Source of the DNA: CBCXVS01 sp965178525
GTDB taxonomy: Bacteria > Tectomicrobia > Entotheonellia > Entotheonellales > Entotheonellaceae
Length of the DNA: 30,352 nt
Assembly (NCBI GenBank): GCA_965178525.1
Contig: CBCXVS010000055.1
Span: forward strand, 1 to 30,352
Direction: 5' to 3'
In this document: in pieces, positions 5,971 through 14,035 of the stretch
How the letters are laid out: the number at the start of each line of letters is the position of its first letter
Numbering within the stretch: the first letter of the stretch is position 1
Made by a program: the position numbers and the translations under genes
The notes under the pieces: model-generated
Databases searched by the model: none
Told to the model about the DNA's origin: nothing
Seen by the model: the letters and a program-made list of their open reading frames with translations, nothing else

Positions 5971-8286
5971 GTGAACGATCAGCCCAACTTGGTTCTGAGC
6001 ACCGGCGAATACGACGTCGTCGGCACCCGTCCGATCCGCCCTGACGGTCCCGATAAAGTCATGGGACGCGCCCGGTACGCCGCCGATATCCACCCCGCCG
6101 GATTCCTGTACGGGAAGATACTGCGCAGTCCACACCCGCACGCGCGGATCAATGGGATCGACGCGGCCCGTGCGCTGGCTCTGCCGGGGGTCAAGGCCGT
6201 GGCAACCGCCGCCGATCTCCCGGAGGTCTCCGCTGCCATGGTAGATCAAGAAGAGGGTGGGACCGTGAACTACGGTTTCTACAGCCGCAACATCATGGCC
6301 CGAGAAAAAGTGCTGTACCGAGGTCATGCCCTGGCCGCGGTGGCGGCCATTTCTCCGGCGGTGGCCGAAGCGGCGGTGGCCCTCATCGAGGTGGACTACG
6401 AGGTCTTGCCGCCGGTGCTGGATGCGGACGCCGCCATGAAAGACGACGCGCCCATCCTCCACGAGCGCCTGGTGACGCTATCCAACCCGGGCTTTCGGGC
6501 CGGCGGTTATGGCGCAACGGAGGCGGACAAAGGCACGAACATCGCCAACCGTTTTGAGTTTCGAGCCGGTGACGTGGACCAGGGATTCGCGCAGGCGGAT
6601 GTGGTCGTCGAGCGGGAATTCCACACCAAGCCCGTGCACCAGGGTTATATTGAGCCCCATTCGGCCACGGCGTTATGGAATGCTGACGACACGGTGACAG
6701 TCTGGTGCAGTAGCCAGGGCCATTTTGCCCTGCGGGACCATTGCGCCGCGATCCTGGGCGTCGGCGTGTCCAGCGTGAAAATTGTCCCGATGGAAATCGG
6801 CGGTGGATTTGGCGGCAAAGGGCAAGGGGGGTGCTATCTGGAGCCGGTCGCGGCGGTTTTATCGCGCAAGGCGGGGCAGCCGGTGAAATTGACCATGACC
6901 CGGACCGAGGTGTTCGAGGGCACGGGGCCCACGTCGGCCAGTCACATTCGGGTGAAGCTGGGGGCCACGACAGCAGGCCGTCTGACCGCCGCCGAGTGCC
7001 ACTTGATTTATGAGGCCGGCGCGTTCCCAGGCTCTCCCGTGCCGTCGGGGTGCCGCACGATGCTGGCGCCTTATGAGATCGAGCATGCCTATATCGAGGG
7101 CATGGACGTGGTGGTCAATACCCAGAAGGCGGCGGCCTACCGGGCTCCGGGCTCGCCGGTCGCGGCCTTCGCGGCAGAGTCCGTCATTGACGAGCTATGC
7201 GAGAAGCTGTCGATGGACCCGATTGCGTTTCGGTTGCGTAACGCGGCCAAGGAAGGGACCCGCCAACCGACCGGCCCGGTGTTTCGCCGTATCGGCTTTG
7301 TCGAGATGTTGCAGGCGGCCCAAGAGCACCCCCATTTAGCTGCGCCACTGCAGGGGCCGAACCAGGGCCGGGGTGTGGCGGCGGGTGCGTGGTTTAACGG
7401 TTCCGGCCCGGCTAGCGCCATCGCCAGCGTCAACCCCGACGGCACGGTGAGTCTGGTCGAAGGGTCGCCCGACATCGGCGGCAGCCGAGCCGCCATGGCC
7501 ATGCAGGTGGCGGAAGTGCTGGGCCTCCCCATGGCGGCCGTCAAGCCGTCCATCGTCGACACCGACTCCATCGGGTACAGCTCCGGGGCCGGGGGCAGTG
7601 GCGTGACCTTTAAGATGGGGACCGCCTGTTACGAGGCGGCTCAGGATATTAAGCGCCAACTGATTGAGCGGGCCGCCCGCATCTGGCAGGTTGACGGGGA
7701 GGACGTGGCGTACGACAAGGGCGTGCTGCACCACAAGCAGGATCCGGAACTCCGCATCACCTTCGAGACCCTGGCCCGCCGCTTGAACGCCACCGGGGGG
7801 CCCATTGTGGGCCGGGCCACAGCCAACCCGGGCGGGGTGGGGAATGCCTTTGGGCTCCATATTGTCGATGTCGACGTGGATCCGGAGACGGGCAAAGTGG
7901 CTATCCTGCGCTACACGGCTTTGCAAGACGCGGGCAAGGCCATCCACCCAAGCTACGTGGAAGGGCAGATCCAGGGCGGTGCGGTGCAGGGTATTGGGTG
8001 GGCCCTGCACGAAGAGTATTACTTGAACGACCAAGGCCACATGATGAATGCGAGCTTCCTGGACTACCGCATGCCCACAAGCTTGGACCTGCCGATGATC
8101 GACACGGTGATCCTGGAGATCCCCAATCCGGGCCATCCCTACGGCGTTCGGGGAACTGGCGAGGTCCCCCTGGTGCCGCCCATGGCGGCTATCGCCAATG
8201 CCATCTACCATGCGGTCGGAGTACGAATGACCCGGCTCCCCATGTCGCCTGGGGCGATATTGGCCGCGTTGTGGGAGAAAGGGTAG
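5971..8286 (+). CDS. Xanthine dehydrogenase-family molybdopterin-binding (large) subunit
   Basis: A 771-residue protein of the molybdenum hydroxylase large-subunit family (XdhB/CoxL/HcrA-like), which hydroxylates or oxidises aldehydes, purines or aromatic acyl-CoAs at a Mo-pterin centre. Domains are an a/b hammerhead ('VMGRARYAADIHPAG' start, residues about 15-125) and the Mo-binding domain from about residue 140. Landmarks are 'GGGFGGKGQGG', 'AAAYRAPGSPVAAFAAES', 'GGSGVTFKMGT', 'IHPSYVEGQIQGGAVQGIGWALHEE' and the C-terminal 'GVRGTGEVPLVPP', whose Glu is the likely catalytic base. It starts at GTG 5971 because GGGGAGGAG ends 7 bases before it; an ATG at 5932 adds 13 residues without support. 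The usual 2Fe-2S and FAD subunits are absent from the window, so partners must be encoded elsewhere or the protein works differently. It converges on the next gene, whose stop codon is 15 bases away. Confidence 0.93.
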   Translation: MNDQPNLVLSTGEYDVVGTRPIRPDGPDKVMGRARYAADIHPAGFLYGKILRSPHPHARINGIDAARALALPGVKAVATAADLPEVSAAMVDQEEGGTVNYGFYSRNIMAREKVLYRGHALAAVAAISPAVAEAAVALIEVDYEVLPPVLDADAAMKDDAPILHERLVTLSNPGFRAGGYGATEADKGTNIANRFEFRAGDVDQGFAQADVVVEREFHTKPVHQGYIEPHSATALWNADDTVTVWCSSQGHFALRDHCAAILGVGVSSVKIVPMEIGGGFGGKGQGGCYLEPVAAVLSRKAGQPVKLTMTRTEVFEGTGPTSASHIRVKLGATTAGRLTAAECHLIYEAGAFPGSPVPSGCRTMLAPYEIEHAYIEGMDVVVNTQKAAAYRAPGSPVAAFAAESVIDELCEKLSMDPIAFRLRNAAKEGTRQPTGPVFRRIGFVEMLQAAQEHPHLAAPLQGPNQGRGVAAGAWFNGSGPASAIASVNPDGTVSLVEGSPDIGGSRAAMAMQVAEVLGLPMAAVKPSIVDTDSIGYSSGAGGSGVTFKMGTACYEAAQDIKRQLIERAARIWQVDGEDVAYDKGVLHHKQDPELRITFETLARRLNATGGPIVGRATANPGGVGNAFGLHIVDVDVDPETGKVAILRYTALQDAGKAIHPSYVEGQIQGGAVQGIGWALHEEYYLNDQGHMMNASFLDYRMPTSLDLPMIDTVILEIPNPGHPYGVRGTGEVPLVPPMAAIANAIYHAVGVRMTRLPMSPGAILAALWEKG

Positions 8287-8301
8287 GCCCGGCCGCCTGT
8301 C

Positions 8302-9054
8302 TTAGCCCCGTGGCACACTGTCGCGCAATGCCTTCTCAACCCCTGGCAAGGCCGCCGTCAGAGCGGCCTCATCCAGTTGATCAGCGAGCCGGCCATACCC
8401 GGCGATGCGGACCAGGGAGGCGACGTTCCCTTGCAGATAGTCGATCGTCCAGGCGATCGGATCCGACACCTTCGCCATGTTCAAGAAGATGCGGTTGTTT
8501 TTGCCCTGTGGGTCGTAATGAAAGTGCGGCTCGCGCTCGAAGCAGTCAAAGCGCAAAAGCTGCACCGGCTGGCCATCCACATCGCCGAGGATTTGCAGGG
8601 AGGGCCCGCGATCCGTGCTGATCGTGCGGTAGTCAACCGCAAAGCGCAAGCCACTGGCTTCCATCCCCGGCCTCTCTACCGGGATGCTGTCGCGCAACGC
8701 CTTTTCCACCGTCGGTAGCGCCGCCATCAGCGCGCCTTCGTCCACCTGGTCGGCCAGCGCGCTATACCCGGCAATGCGGACCAGAGTGGCGACGTTTCCC
8801 TGCAGATAGTCCATCGCCCAGGCGATCGGATCCGATACCTTGGCCGTGTCCAGACGGAGCAGGTTGTTCTTGCCATCGGGGTCATAGTGGAAGTGCGGAT
8901 CGTGCTCGAAGCAGTCGAAGCGCAAGAGCTGCACCGGCTTGTCCTCAACCTCGCCATAGATGCGTAGCGAGGGCCCATGATCGTTGGTCAAACTGCTATA
9001 CCGGACGTTGAAGCATAGTCCTCCAACCTCAATCGTCAGTCCTTGTTCCGCCAT
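8302..9054 (-). CDS. Internally duplicated protein of unknown function
   Basis: A 250-residue protein made of two tandem copies of one domain of about 120 residues (about 1-123 and 130-248). Each copy carries 'GPSLxIxGxV', 'PVQLLRFDCFE', '(D/E)PHFHYDPxGKNN', 'AKVSDPIAW', 'DYLQGNVA(T/S)LVRIAGY', 'LADQxDE' and 'AALPxVEKALRDS'. The copies are also very alike at DNA level, so the duplication is fairly recent or kept homogeneous. The His-rich HFHYDP loop with neighbouring Asp and Cys could bind metal (inference). I do not recognise the family with certainty. There is no signal peptide or membrane segment. The ATG at 9054 has GGAGAA 7 bases upstream. It is convergent with the molybdopterin subunit gene, with only 15 bases between the two stop codons. 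Confidence 0.8.
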   Translation of the reverse strand: MAEQGLTIEVGGLCFNVRYSSLTNDHGPSLRIYGEVEDKPVQLLRFDCFEHDPHFHYDPDGKNNLLRLDTAKVSDPIAWAMDYLQGNVATLVRIAGYSALADQVDEGALMAALPTVEKALRDSIPVERPGMEASGLRFAVDYRTISTDRGPSLQILGDVDGQPVQLLRFDCFEREPHFHYDPQGKNNRIFLNMAKVSDPIAWTIDYLQGNVASLVRIAGYGRLADQLDEAALTAALPGVEKALRDSVPRG

Positions 9055-9256
9055 GGCTCATTCTCCTATAGCATAGATACGCCTTACCGCTTAGCTGGAT
9101 CCCGAACCTAGCCGATCTGATGGCTGGCGTCAACCCATCTTTTTCGGGACGTACACGTACAGAGTCGCCGGCGACGTTAGCTGTCAACGGACGACGGCGG
9201 ATGGGACTATCGACGCCTAGGCGACATGCGCTCAAGTCGCCACATCGGCCAAGCTC

Positions 9257-9640
9257 TCAAGGACTCGGCAATAACTTATCCAAAACACGCTTCAGTAAGT
9301 TGCCTTGTTGTTCAGCTCGTTCATCGATTCTAGACAGTGTCTCGCGATTGGCGGCTATTTCGCTGCGCCAGCCTCTTACCTCCGCCGTCAGTGCACCCAG
9401 TTTTTTCACCATTTCATCCGAACGCGTGCTCAACGTGGCAAGTGACACCTGAATTTGGCCAACTGACTTGCTCAACTTAGGAACATCTTTCAATCGTTCT
9501 TTAACGCCTCCAACGCTAATCAACCCAGGTATGCCAATCGCCAGAATAGCGACAATAGCACCATAATCCTTCAACAAACTGAGCAACCATTTACCAAACG
9601 ATGGCTTACCTGACGACGGTTCAGTTACGACTTTTTCCAT
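9257..9640 (-). CDS. Small membrane-anchored coiled-coil protein
   Basis: A 127-residue protein with one membrane segment at about residues 27-46 ('GAIVAILAIGIPGLISVGG'), followed by a long charged helical part (about 48-120) with heptad-like spacing of Leu, Val and Ile. That suggests a coiled coil projecting from the membrane. The N-terminal 20 residues are polar and include Lys, so orientation is uncertain. A ribosome-binding site AAGGAG lies about 12 bases before the ATG at 9640. I recognise no family. The architecture resembles small phage-holin-associated or cell-envelope coiled-coil proteins, but nothing here identifies it as either. Flanking intergenic regions (9055-9256 and 9641-9769) show no genes. 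Confidence 0.6.
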   Translation of the reverse strand: MEKVVTEPSSGKPSFGKWLLSLLKDYGAIVAILAIGIPGLISVGGVKERLKDVPKLSKSVGQIQVSLATLSTRSDEMVKKLGALTAEVRGWRSEIAANRETLSRIDERAEQQGNLLKRVLDKLLPSP

Positions 9641-9769
9641 TTGAGAAGATACTCCTTCTTGCGGTCTTTTATTTCCTACGGAAAATAGTTGGACTGTAAC
9701 CGTTCAGGTAGCCAAAACGTCACGCTTGCGATGACATCACGGTATGGAAGCGAAAGGCCGCACTTCTCA

Positions 9770-10411
9770 TCAGTAGATGGTCTTTTTCATGTGTTCGGGA
9801 TAGCCACGATCATACTCGGCGCCATCAAAGTCGCCTTGGGAGAGCGCCTCAAGAATTTGTCCGGTGCTCGGCAGATCCGATCTTGGAATTTGTGCTTTTT
9901 CGCTCCACAGACGGGCGCGCACCAACGCTTTTTGACATTGGAAATAGACCCGTTCGACGGTGACCACGAGAACGCTCGTCGGGACTTTCCCTTGCATGGT
10001 GAAAGAGGCGCGCAATTCCGGGTCGGTCACAATGTCGGCGCGGCCGTTGATACGAAGCGTCTCACCGACGCCCGGAATGAGAAAGAGCAGAGAGATGCGC
10101 GGATCGCGCACGAGATTGCGCAGTGTGTCGAGACGGTTGTTGCCACGGCGGTCGGGAATGAGCACCGTCTTTTCATCGTGCACGCGGACGAATCCGGGCG
10201 GATCCCCTTTCGGCGAACAATCGAGGCCCTCGGGTCCGCTCGTCGCCATGACAACAAATGGAGCCTGGTCGATGAACGCGCGATAGTGATCCGAGATGTA
10301 ATCAATCTCCTTGATCAGAGATCTGGCAAGGGGAGCGTCATACAGAGCTTCAAGCTGCTCGACCGACGTGACGCGATGTGACGAGGATATATCGGTGACA
10401 GAGTGTGCCAT
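9770..10411 (-). CDS. PPOX-class FMN-binding flavoprotein (pyridoxamine 5'-phosphate oxidase family)
   Basis: A 213-residue split-barrel flavoprotein of the pyridoxamine phosphate oxidase-like superfamily, probably the MSMEG_1061-type subgroup. Landmarks are 'FIDQAPFVVMATSGPEGLDCSPKGDPPGFV' (residues about 45-75, first barrel strands and flavin contact), 'LIPDRRGNNRLDTLRNLVRDPRISLLFLIPGVGETLRINGRA' in successive blocks (FMN phosphate-binding Arg/Asn region) and a C-terminal helix 'CQKALVRARLW'. Members reduce or bind diverse small molecules with FMN or F420; the substrate cannot be given. The ATG at 10411 is preferred because it begins just before the conserved N-terminal helix and has an AAGGA upstream; an extension to 10459 is possible. 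It is divergent from the Fpg gene, with 185 bases between them. Confidence 0.85.
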   Translation of the reverse strand: MAHSVTDISSSHRVTSVEQLEALYDAPLARSLIKEIDYISDHYRAFIDQAPFVVMATSGPEGLDCSPKGDPPGFVRVHDEKTVLIPDRRGNNRLDTLRNLVRDPRISLLFLIPGVGETLRINGRADIVTDPELRASFTMQGKVPTSVLVVTVERVYFQCQKALVRARLWSEKAQIPRSDLPSTGQILEALSQGDFDGAEYDRGYPEHMKKTIY

Positions 10412-10596
10412 AACCGGGTGATCCTTATGTTTAAGAAAGCCAGTTTGCCATCGTGTCATCGATTTTATCGCATATTTGCAGAGCCGTCATCCGCATACGT
10501 CCCTCTCGGGCATGGTAGCCCCTCAGGCTTGGTGATACAATCGGGCCGACACGACGCACCTTGCTCCCCAACCCACCCACAAGGAAAAGGTGAATC

Positions 10597-11433
10597 ATGC
10601 CCGAGTTGCCAGAAGTCGAACGCGGTCGTCGATTAGCCGCCTCCGTCGCCGAAAAGCGCACCATCGCCCAGGTGCATTGCGCCGAGGACCCGATCGTCTT
10701 TGAGGGTGTTGCGCCAGCGACCGTTCAGTGTCTGCTCCAACACAAAACCGTGGTCGCCGTCCGCCGCCGAGGCAAGCAGCTCTGGTTTGACCTCGATCAG
10801 CCTCCCCATCCCTTGTTTCATTTCGGTATGACCGGTGCGTTTCACACACCGGCCACCGAGTCCATACGCCTGAAGTCCGGTCCAAAAGAGCCCGGTTGGG
10901 AGTGGCCGCCGCGCTTTGCGAAGATTCACTTGTGTTTCGATGACGGCGGCGAGCTTATCATGACGAATGCCCGGCGCCTGGGACGCATTCGCTTGCGCCA
11001 AGATCCGCTGCATGAACCGCCCCTGAACCGATTGGGATTCGATCCGTTGCTCGATCTGCCGAGCCCTGAGACCTTTTCAACGATGCTTCGGAACCGGGGC
11101 GCCGTAGTCAAGTCATTGCTTTTAGACCAACGATTTGCCGCTGGCGTTGGCAATTGGATCGCCGATGAGGTGTTGTACCAGGCGGGAATTGCCCCGCAAC
11201 GACGCGCCAATGCGTTGAGTGACGCTGAAGCGAAACGACTGCGCCGGACATTGCAAGCCGTGATCCGGACGGCGGTTGACGCCAACGCCAATGATGCCGA
11301 CTATCCGACACACTGGCTTTTTCATCGGCGGTGGGGAAAACGCCAAGATGCGACGACGGCCCGCGGGGATGCGATCACATATCTGACCATTGGAGGGCGG
11401 ACAACGGCCTGGGTACCGGCGGTGCAGGGCTGA
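10597..11433 (+). CDS. mutM: Formamidopyrimidine-DNA glycosylase (Fpg/Nei family), zincless
   Basis: A 278-residue base-excision repair glycosylase/AP lyase. The N-terminus MPELPEVE provides the catalytic Pro2 and Glu3. Lys60 in 'RRRGKQLWF' is the conserved phosphate-contacting Lys. Met78 in 'FHFGMTGAF' and the Arg of 'NARRLGRIRL' match the void-filling and DNA-contact positions. The helix-two-turn-helix lies at about residues 150-205, with 'GVGNWIADEVLYQAGIAPQRRA'. The C-terminal hairpin keeps 'GGRTTAWVP', with the essential Arg, but none of the four zinc-binding Cys of bacterial Fpg is present, a zincless finger like those of NEIL1 and plant Fpg. Whether it prefers 8-oxoguanine (Fpg) or oxidised pyrimidines (Nei) is therefore open. 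The start is fixed by Pro2 and by AAGGAAAAGGTG upstream. Confidence 0.9.
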   Translation: MPELPEVERGRRLAASVAEKRTIAQVHCAEDPIVFEGVAPATVQCLLQHKTVVAVRRRGKQLWFDLDQPPHPLFHFGMTGAFHTPATESIRLKSGPKEPGWEWPPRFAKIHLCFDDGGELIMTNARRLGRIRLRQDPLHEPPLNRLGFDPLLDLPSPETFSTMLRNRGAVVKSLLLDQRFAAGVGNWIADEVLYQAGIAPQRRANALSDAEAKRLRRTLQAVIRTAVDANANDADYPTHWLFHRRWGKRQDATTARGDAITYLTIGGRTTAWVPAVQG

Positions 11434-11501
11434 GCGTGCATGCTTCGTCCAGGGACTTAAGCACCCGGACACCATCGGCTTCATCATGTTTCCACAGGCC
11501 A

Positions 11502-11894
11502 TTATGAGTATTGCGAGGTGGGCCGTACTTTGACGAGTGTACGCGCCCCGACTTTCATGAGCGCCCGCGACGGCTGGGGATCAGCCCGGCCGTTCCGGAG
11601 CTGTTCGATAATGTTTTGCCGCAGGATGTCAATATCCTGTTGTAGCGTGTCGATTTTGCGCTGTGTGCTCAGAATAATGTCGACCCCGGCCAGATTGACG
11701 CCGAGTTCGCGAGTGAGGTGTATAATGAGCCGAATCCGCCGCACATTCCGCCAAGAATAAAGACGGGTATTGCCTTGGGTGCGGGCTAGGGTAATCAAGC
11801 CATGCCGTTCGTACAGGCGGAGGGTTTGCGCATGGATCGCGAACATCTTGGCGATGCTACTGATCGTAAACAAGGGGTCGTCATCGGACAGCAT
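11502..11894 (-). CDS. MerR-family transcriptional regulator, HspR-like
   Basis: A 130-residue regulator with a winged-helix MerR DNA-binding domain at about residues 8-75: 'FTISSIAKMFAIHAQTLRLYERHGLI', 'GNTRLYSWRNVRRI' and 'LIIHLTRELGVNLAGVDIIL'. A dimerisation coiled coil follows ('TQRKIDTLQQDIDILRQNI'). The 'HxQTLRxYERxGL' form and lack of metal-binding Cys match HspR, the repressor of heat-shock operons. No dnaK, dnaJ or clpB is nearby and I found no HAIR-type operator, so the target is open. It starts 25 bases after the bamD stop on the same strand and is probably co-transcribed with it, an uncommon pairing. It converges on the Fpg gene, with 68 bases between the stop codons. Confidence 0.85.
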   Translation of the reverse strand: MLSDDDPLFTISSIAKMFAIHAQTLRLYERHGLITLARTQGNTRLYSWRNVRRIRLIIHLTRELGVNLAGVDIILSTQRKIDTLQQDIDILRQNIIEQLRNGRADPQPSRALMKVGARTLVKVRPTSQYS

Positions 11895-11919
11895 GGCTCC
11901 ACCCCTCTTCCCCTCAGGC

Positions 11920-12696
11920 TTATTGGAGTGTGATGCCGGTTTCGGGCAGCTGCCGGAGCTGCGCGCGCGACCGTGATACGTACGTGCTCTCGGGAAAGCG
12001 GTCGACGATCATCCGGAAGACCCGTTGTGCTTTCGCGAAGTTTTCTTCCGCGCGATAACTCGCTGCTAACAGATATAACGCCACGTCCAGATCCGGGGCC
12101 GTGGGATGGACCTGGATCAGGTTCAACAAACGTCCGATGGCGGCATGATAGGCGCCTTTTCTGTAATAGAAGCGGGCTACGGACATTTCGTGCTCGGCCA
12201 AGCGCCGCCGCAGGGTGTGAATATGCGCCTCGGCATCGGCGACGAGCGGGTCCTGCGGGTACTTCCGACGCAGGTGTCGGAAAGCGCGTAGGGCCTCCTG
12301 CGTCTGGCGCTGATCGCGATCGTAGCGCTGTACCTGTTGCAGGCTACACATACCGATTTGATATTGCGCCCGGCTGGCGAGGGGATGCAGGGGATACAGC
12401 TCCAGAAATTTGTGGTACTCGAAACGTGCCTCCAAATAATTCTTTTCGAGATGGAGCGACTCGGCAATATTGAGCTGGGCTATTGCTTTGTAGGCGCTAT
12501 CAGGAAATTTTTCCAAAAGTTCCTGGTAGTGCTCGCGGGCTTGCCGTTGGCGGTTACGATCGCGGTGGCTATCGGCCGCACGTATGTAGTCTTCGGGCGT
12601 CGTGGGCCGGTTGCGTTTGGCGCAGCCCCCAAAGACTAATGCACTAAGGAACAACATCGCGCTAACGGCACGTATCCACTGCGTCGCATGCATCAT
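11920..12696 (-). CDS. bamD: Outer-membrane assembly lipoprotein BamD
   Basis: A 258-residue lipoprotein with a signal peptide and lipobox 'LVFGGC' (Cys at about residue 25), followed by tetratricopeptide-like repeats (about 40-250). Typical BamD phrases are 'YQELLEKFPDSAYKAIAQLNIAES', 'FLELYPLHPLASRAQYQIGMC', 'FRHLRRKYPQDPLVADA', 'ARFYYRKGAYHAAIGRLLNLI' and 'FRMIVDRFPESTYVSRSRAQL', matching the five-TPR layout. In the BAM complex BamD recruits beta-barrel precursors to BamA. The length is close to the E. coli protein. Two ATGs lie in tandem (12696 and 12693), with only a weak ribosome-binding site. The MerR/HspR-like gene follows at 25 bases. Divergent tsaB is about 215 bases away. Confidence 0.92.
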   Translation of the reverse strand: MMHATQWIRAVSAMLFLSALVFGGCAKRNRPTTPEDYIRAADSHRDRNRQRQAREHYQELLEKFPDSAYKAIAQLNIAESLHLEKNYLEARFEYHKFLELYPLHPLASRAQYQIGMCSLQQVQRYDRDQRQTQEALRAFRHLRRKYPQDPLVADAEAHIHTLRRRLAEHEMSVARFYYRKGAYHAAIGRLLNLIQVHPTAPDLDVALYLLAASYRAEENFAKAQRVFRMIVDRFPESTYVSRSRAQLRQLPETGITLQ

Positions 12697-12781
12697 AGGC
12701 GAAGAGAATGATAGGTTATACTTAGGTTATTCGCGGCACGTATAGGCATTGTACTGCGCCTTGGGAAAAGCGGCAACCCCC

Positions 12782-12810
12782 TTGACGAGGTAGGGGGTGC
12801 GTGCTATGTT
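12782..12810 (+). promoter_or_regulatory. Candidate sigma-70 promoter upstream of tsaB
   Basis: TTGACG (12782-12787), a 17-base spacer and TATGTT (12805-12810) form a good -35/-10 pair pointing at tsaB. The start codon lies about 100 bases downstream, so a leader of roughly 95 bases is implied. Confidence 0.5.
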
Positions 12811-12912
12811 GAGTATTCATAGCTAACTATCTATTCTGTGCGAGTTAGGCTAACTTCTCAGAGCCGTTGTAGGGTGCATATGCCGAGGGTGTTGTCACAG
12901 CATGCAAGGGGC

Positions 12913-13641
12913 ATGAAGGTCACAGCGGAGGCGCTGATCCTTGGCATTGATACCACGGATCCAGCTGACTGCGTCGCCCTTGTCCAGGGTGAACATCGAC
13001 TGGCCGCGATCTCCGTGCGTCAGCCTGCAGCGGCGTCACGCCCACTCCTACGTCTCATTGATGTCCTGTGTACCCAGGTCGGATGTGGACTTGCCGATAT
13101 TACGGCCTTGGCGGTGAACGTGGGGCCAGGGGCGTTTACCGGGTTGCGTGTGGGGCTTGCTACGGCCCAGGGGTTGGCTCTCGCCTACGATAAACCTCTT
13201 GTCGGCGCTACGGCCTTTGAGGCCCTGGTGGCGTTAGTGCCGCATTGGCAAGAGGCCATGTGTCCGGTCGTGCAGGCTCGCAAGGGGGAAGTATACGCGG
13301 CGCTATATCGCCGTCAGGATCAGGGGATGCACGAGGTGGTGCCGGGCATGGTCGTGACGCCGGCTGCCTTATGCGCCTGTATCCATGAACGGACCTTGTT
13401 TATAGGCAGTGGAGCGACTGCTTATGGTGCGGAGTTGATCGCCGCATTGGGGGAGCGTGCCGTCTGTATGGAGATGATCGAGGCGGAAGCGGGGCTAGCG
13501 GTCAGTGTGGCGCGTCTTGGGGGCGCGCGCCTGCAGACGGCTGGGTCTGAATCGCTACCCGTGCCACAACCGCTGTATATCCGCCCGGCGGATGCGCGGT
13601 TGCCGCGGATTGCTGCCAATGCAGCAGGTGTGACGCCATAG
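12913..13641 (+). CDS. tsaB: tRNA threonylcarbamoyladenosine biosynthesis protein TsaB
   Basis: A 242-residue protein of the ASKHA fold. TsaB pairs with TsaD and TsaE to transfer threonylcarbamoyl from TC-AMP to A37 of ANN-decoding tRNAs. Family marks are the N-terminal 'LILGIDTTDPADCVALV', 'SRPLLRLIDVLC', 'ITALAVNVGPGAFTGLRVGLATAQGLALA' (the GPGSFTGLR signature, here with Ala for Ser) and 'PVVQARKGEVYAALY'. The ATG at 12913 is chosen because it directly precedes the first core strand; an AAGGGG immediately upstream is close for a ribosome-binding site, and a start at 12838 would add 25 unconserved residues. Other tsa genes and rimI are not in the window. The DUF465 gene follows at 67 bases. 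Confidence 0.88.
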   Translation: MKVTAEALILGIDTTDPADCVALVQGEHRLAAISVRQPAAASRPLLRLIDVLCTQVGCGLADITALAVNVGPGAFTGLRVGLATAQGLALAYDKPLVGATAFEALVALVPHWQEAMCPVVQARKGEVYAALYRRQDQGMHEVVPGMVVTPAALCACIHERTLFIGSGATAYGAELIAALGERAVCMEMIEAEAGLAVSVARLGGARLQTAGSESLPVPQPLYIRPADARLPRIAANAAGVTP

Positions 13642-13708
13642 GGGGATTTGTCTGGCTCCGGTGGCGTGCGTGCATGTTGTGTGATATCTGGCACAAGGAG
13701 GGCTACAC

Positions 13709-13936
13709 ATGCTGGATGGAGTTGACGCGGCGTTGATCGAGCGGACGAAGCGGGAAAATGACGAGTTTCGTCAACTGCTTGAGGAGCACCAAGGATACGA
13801 AGAGCAACTTGGGAACTTCAACGAACAGTCCTATTTGACGAATGCTCAGGAGGTGGAGCGTAAGCGCTTGCAAAAACTCAAACTGCTGGGCAAAGATCGG
13901 ATGATTGCCATTCTGAGCCGATATGGCGCGTCCTGA
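13709..13936 (+). CDS. DUF465 (YdcH-like) small helical protein
   Basis: A 75-residue, highly charged protein that fits DUF465/YdcH: a helical hairpin with 'ENDEFRQLLEEHQGYEEQL' and the conserved terminal helix 'EVERKRLQKLKLLGKDRMIAIL'. The molecular role of the family is unknown. The ATG is preceded by AAGGAGG with 8 bases spacing. It sits between tsaB and ilvB on the same strand. The 155-base gap before ilvB suggests it ends, or is separated from, the amino-acid and phospholipid operon. Confidence 0.85.
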   Translation: MLDGVDAALIERTKRENDEFRQLLEEHQGYEEQLGNFNEQSYLTNAQEVERKRLQKLKLLGKDRMIAILSRYGAS

Positions 13937-14004
13937 GTATACCGGCTATGGCCTGCAGCAACAGCGGAATGAACAACCAGGCGGCTCCAGAGGGCGCGGT
14001 CCAT

Positions 14005-14035
14005 GCAGGCTGTGGGGCTAGGAGCTCTAGCCTGC
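14005..14035 (+). promoter_or_regulatory. Possible hairpin in the ilvB leader
   Basis: GCAGGCT (14005-14011) pairs with AGCCTGC (14029-14035) around a 17-base loop. An alternative stem, GGCTAG with CTAGCC, lies inside it, and the two are mutually exclusive. There is no U-tract or leader peptide rich in branched-chain residues, so attenuation is only a possibility. Confidence 0.3.

Noticed and set aside
7336..8211. A 291-codon minus-strand open frame opposite the molybdopterin subunit gene
   Set aside because: Antisense to a strongly supported gene, with no domain or ribosome-binding site.
9689..10381. A 230-codon plus-strand open frame opposite the PPOX flavoprotein gene
   Set aside because: The minus-strand frame carries the flavoprotein motifs; this one has none.
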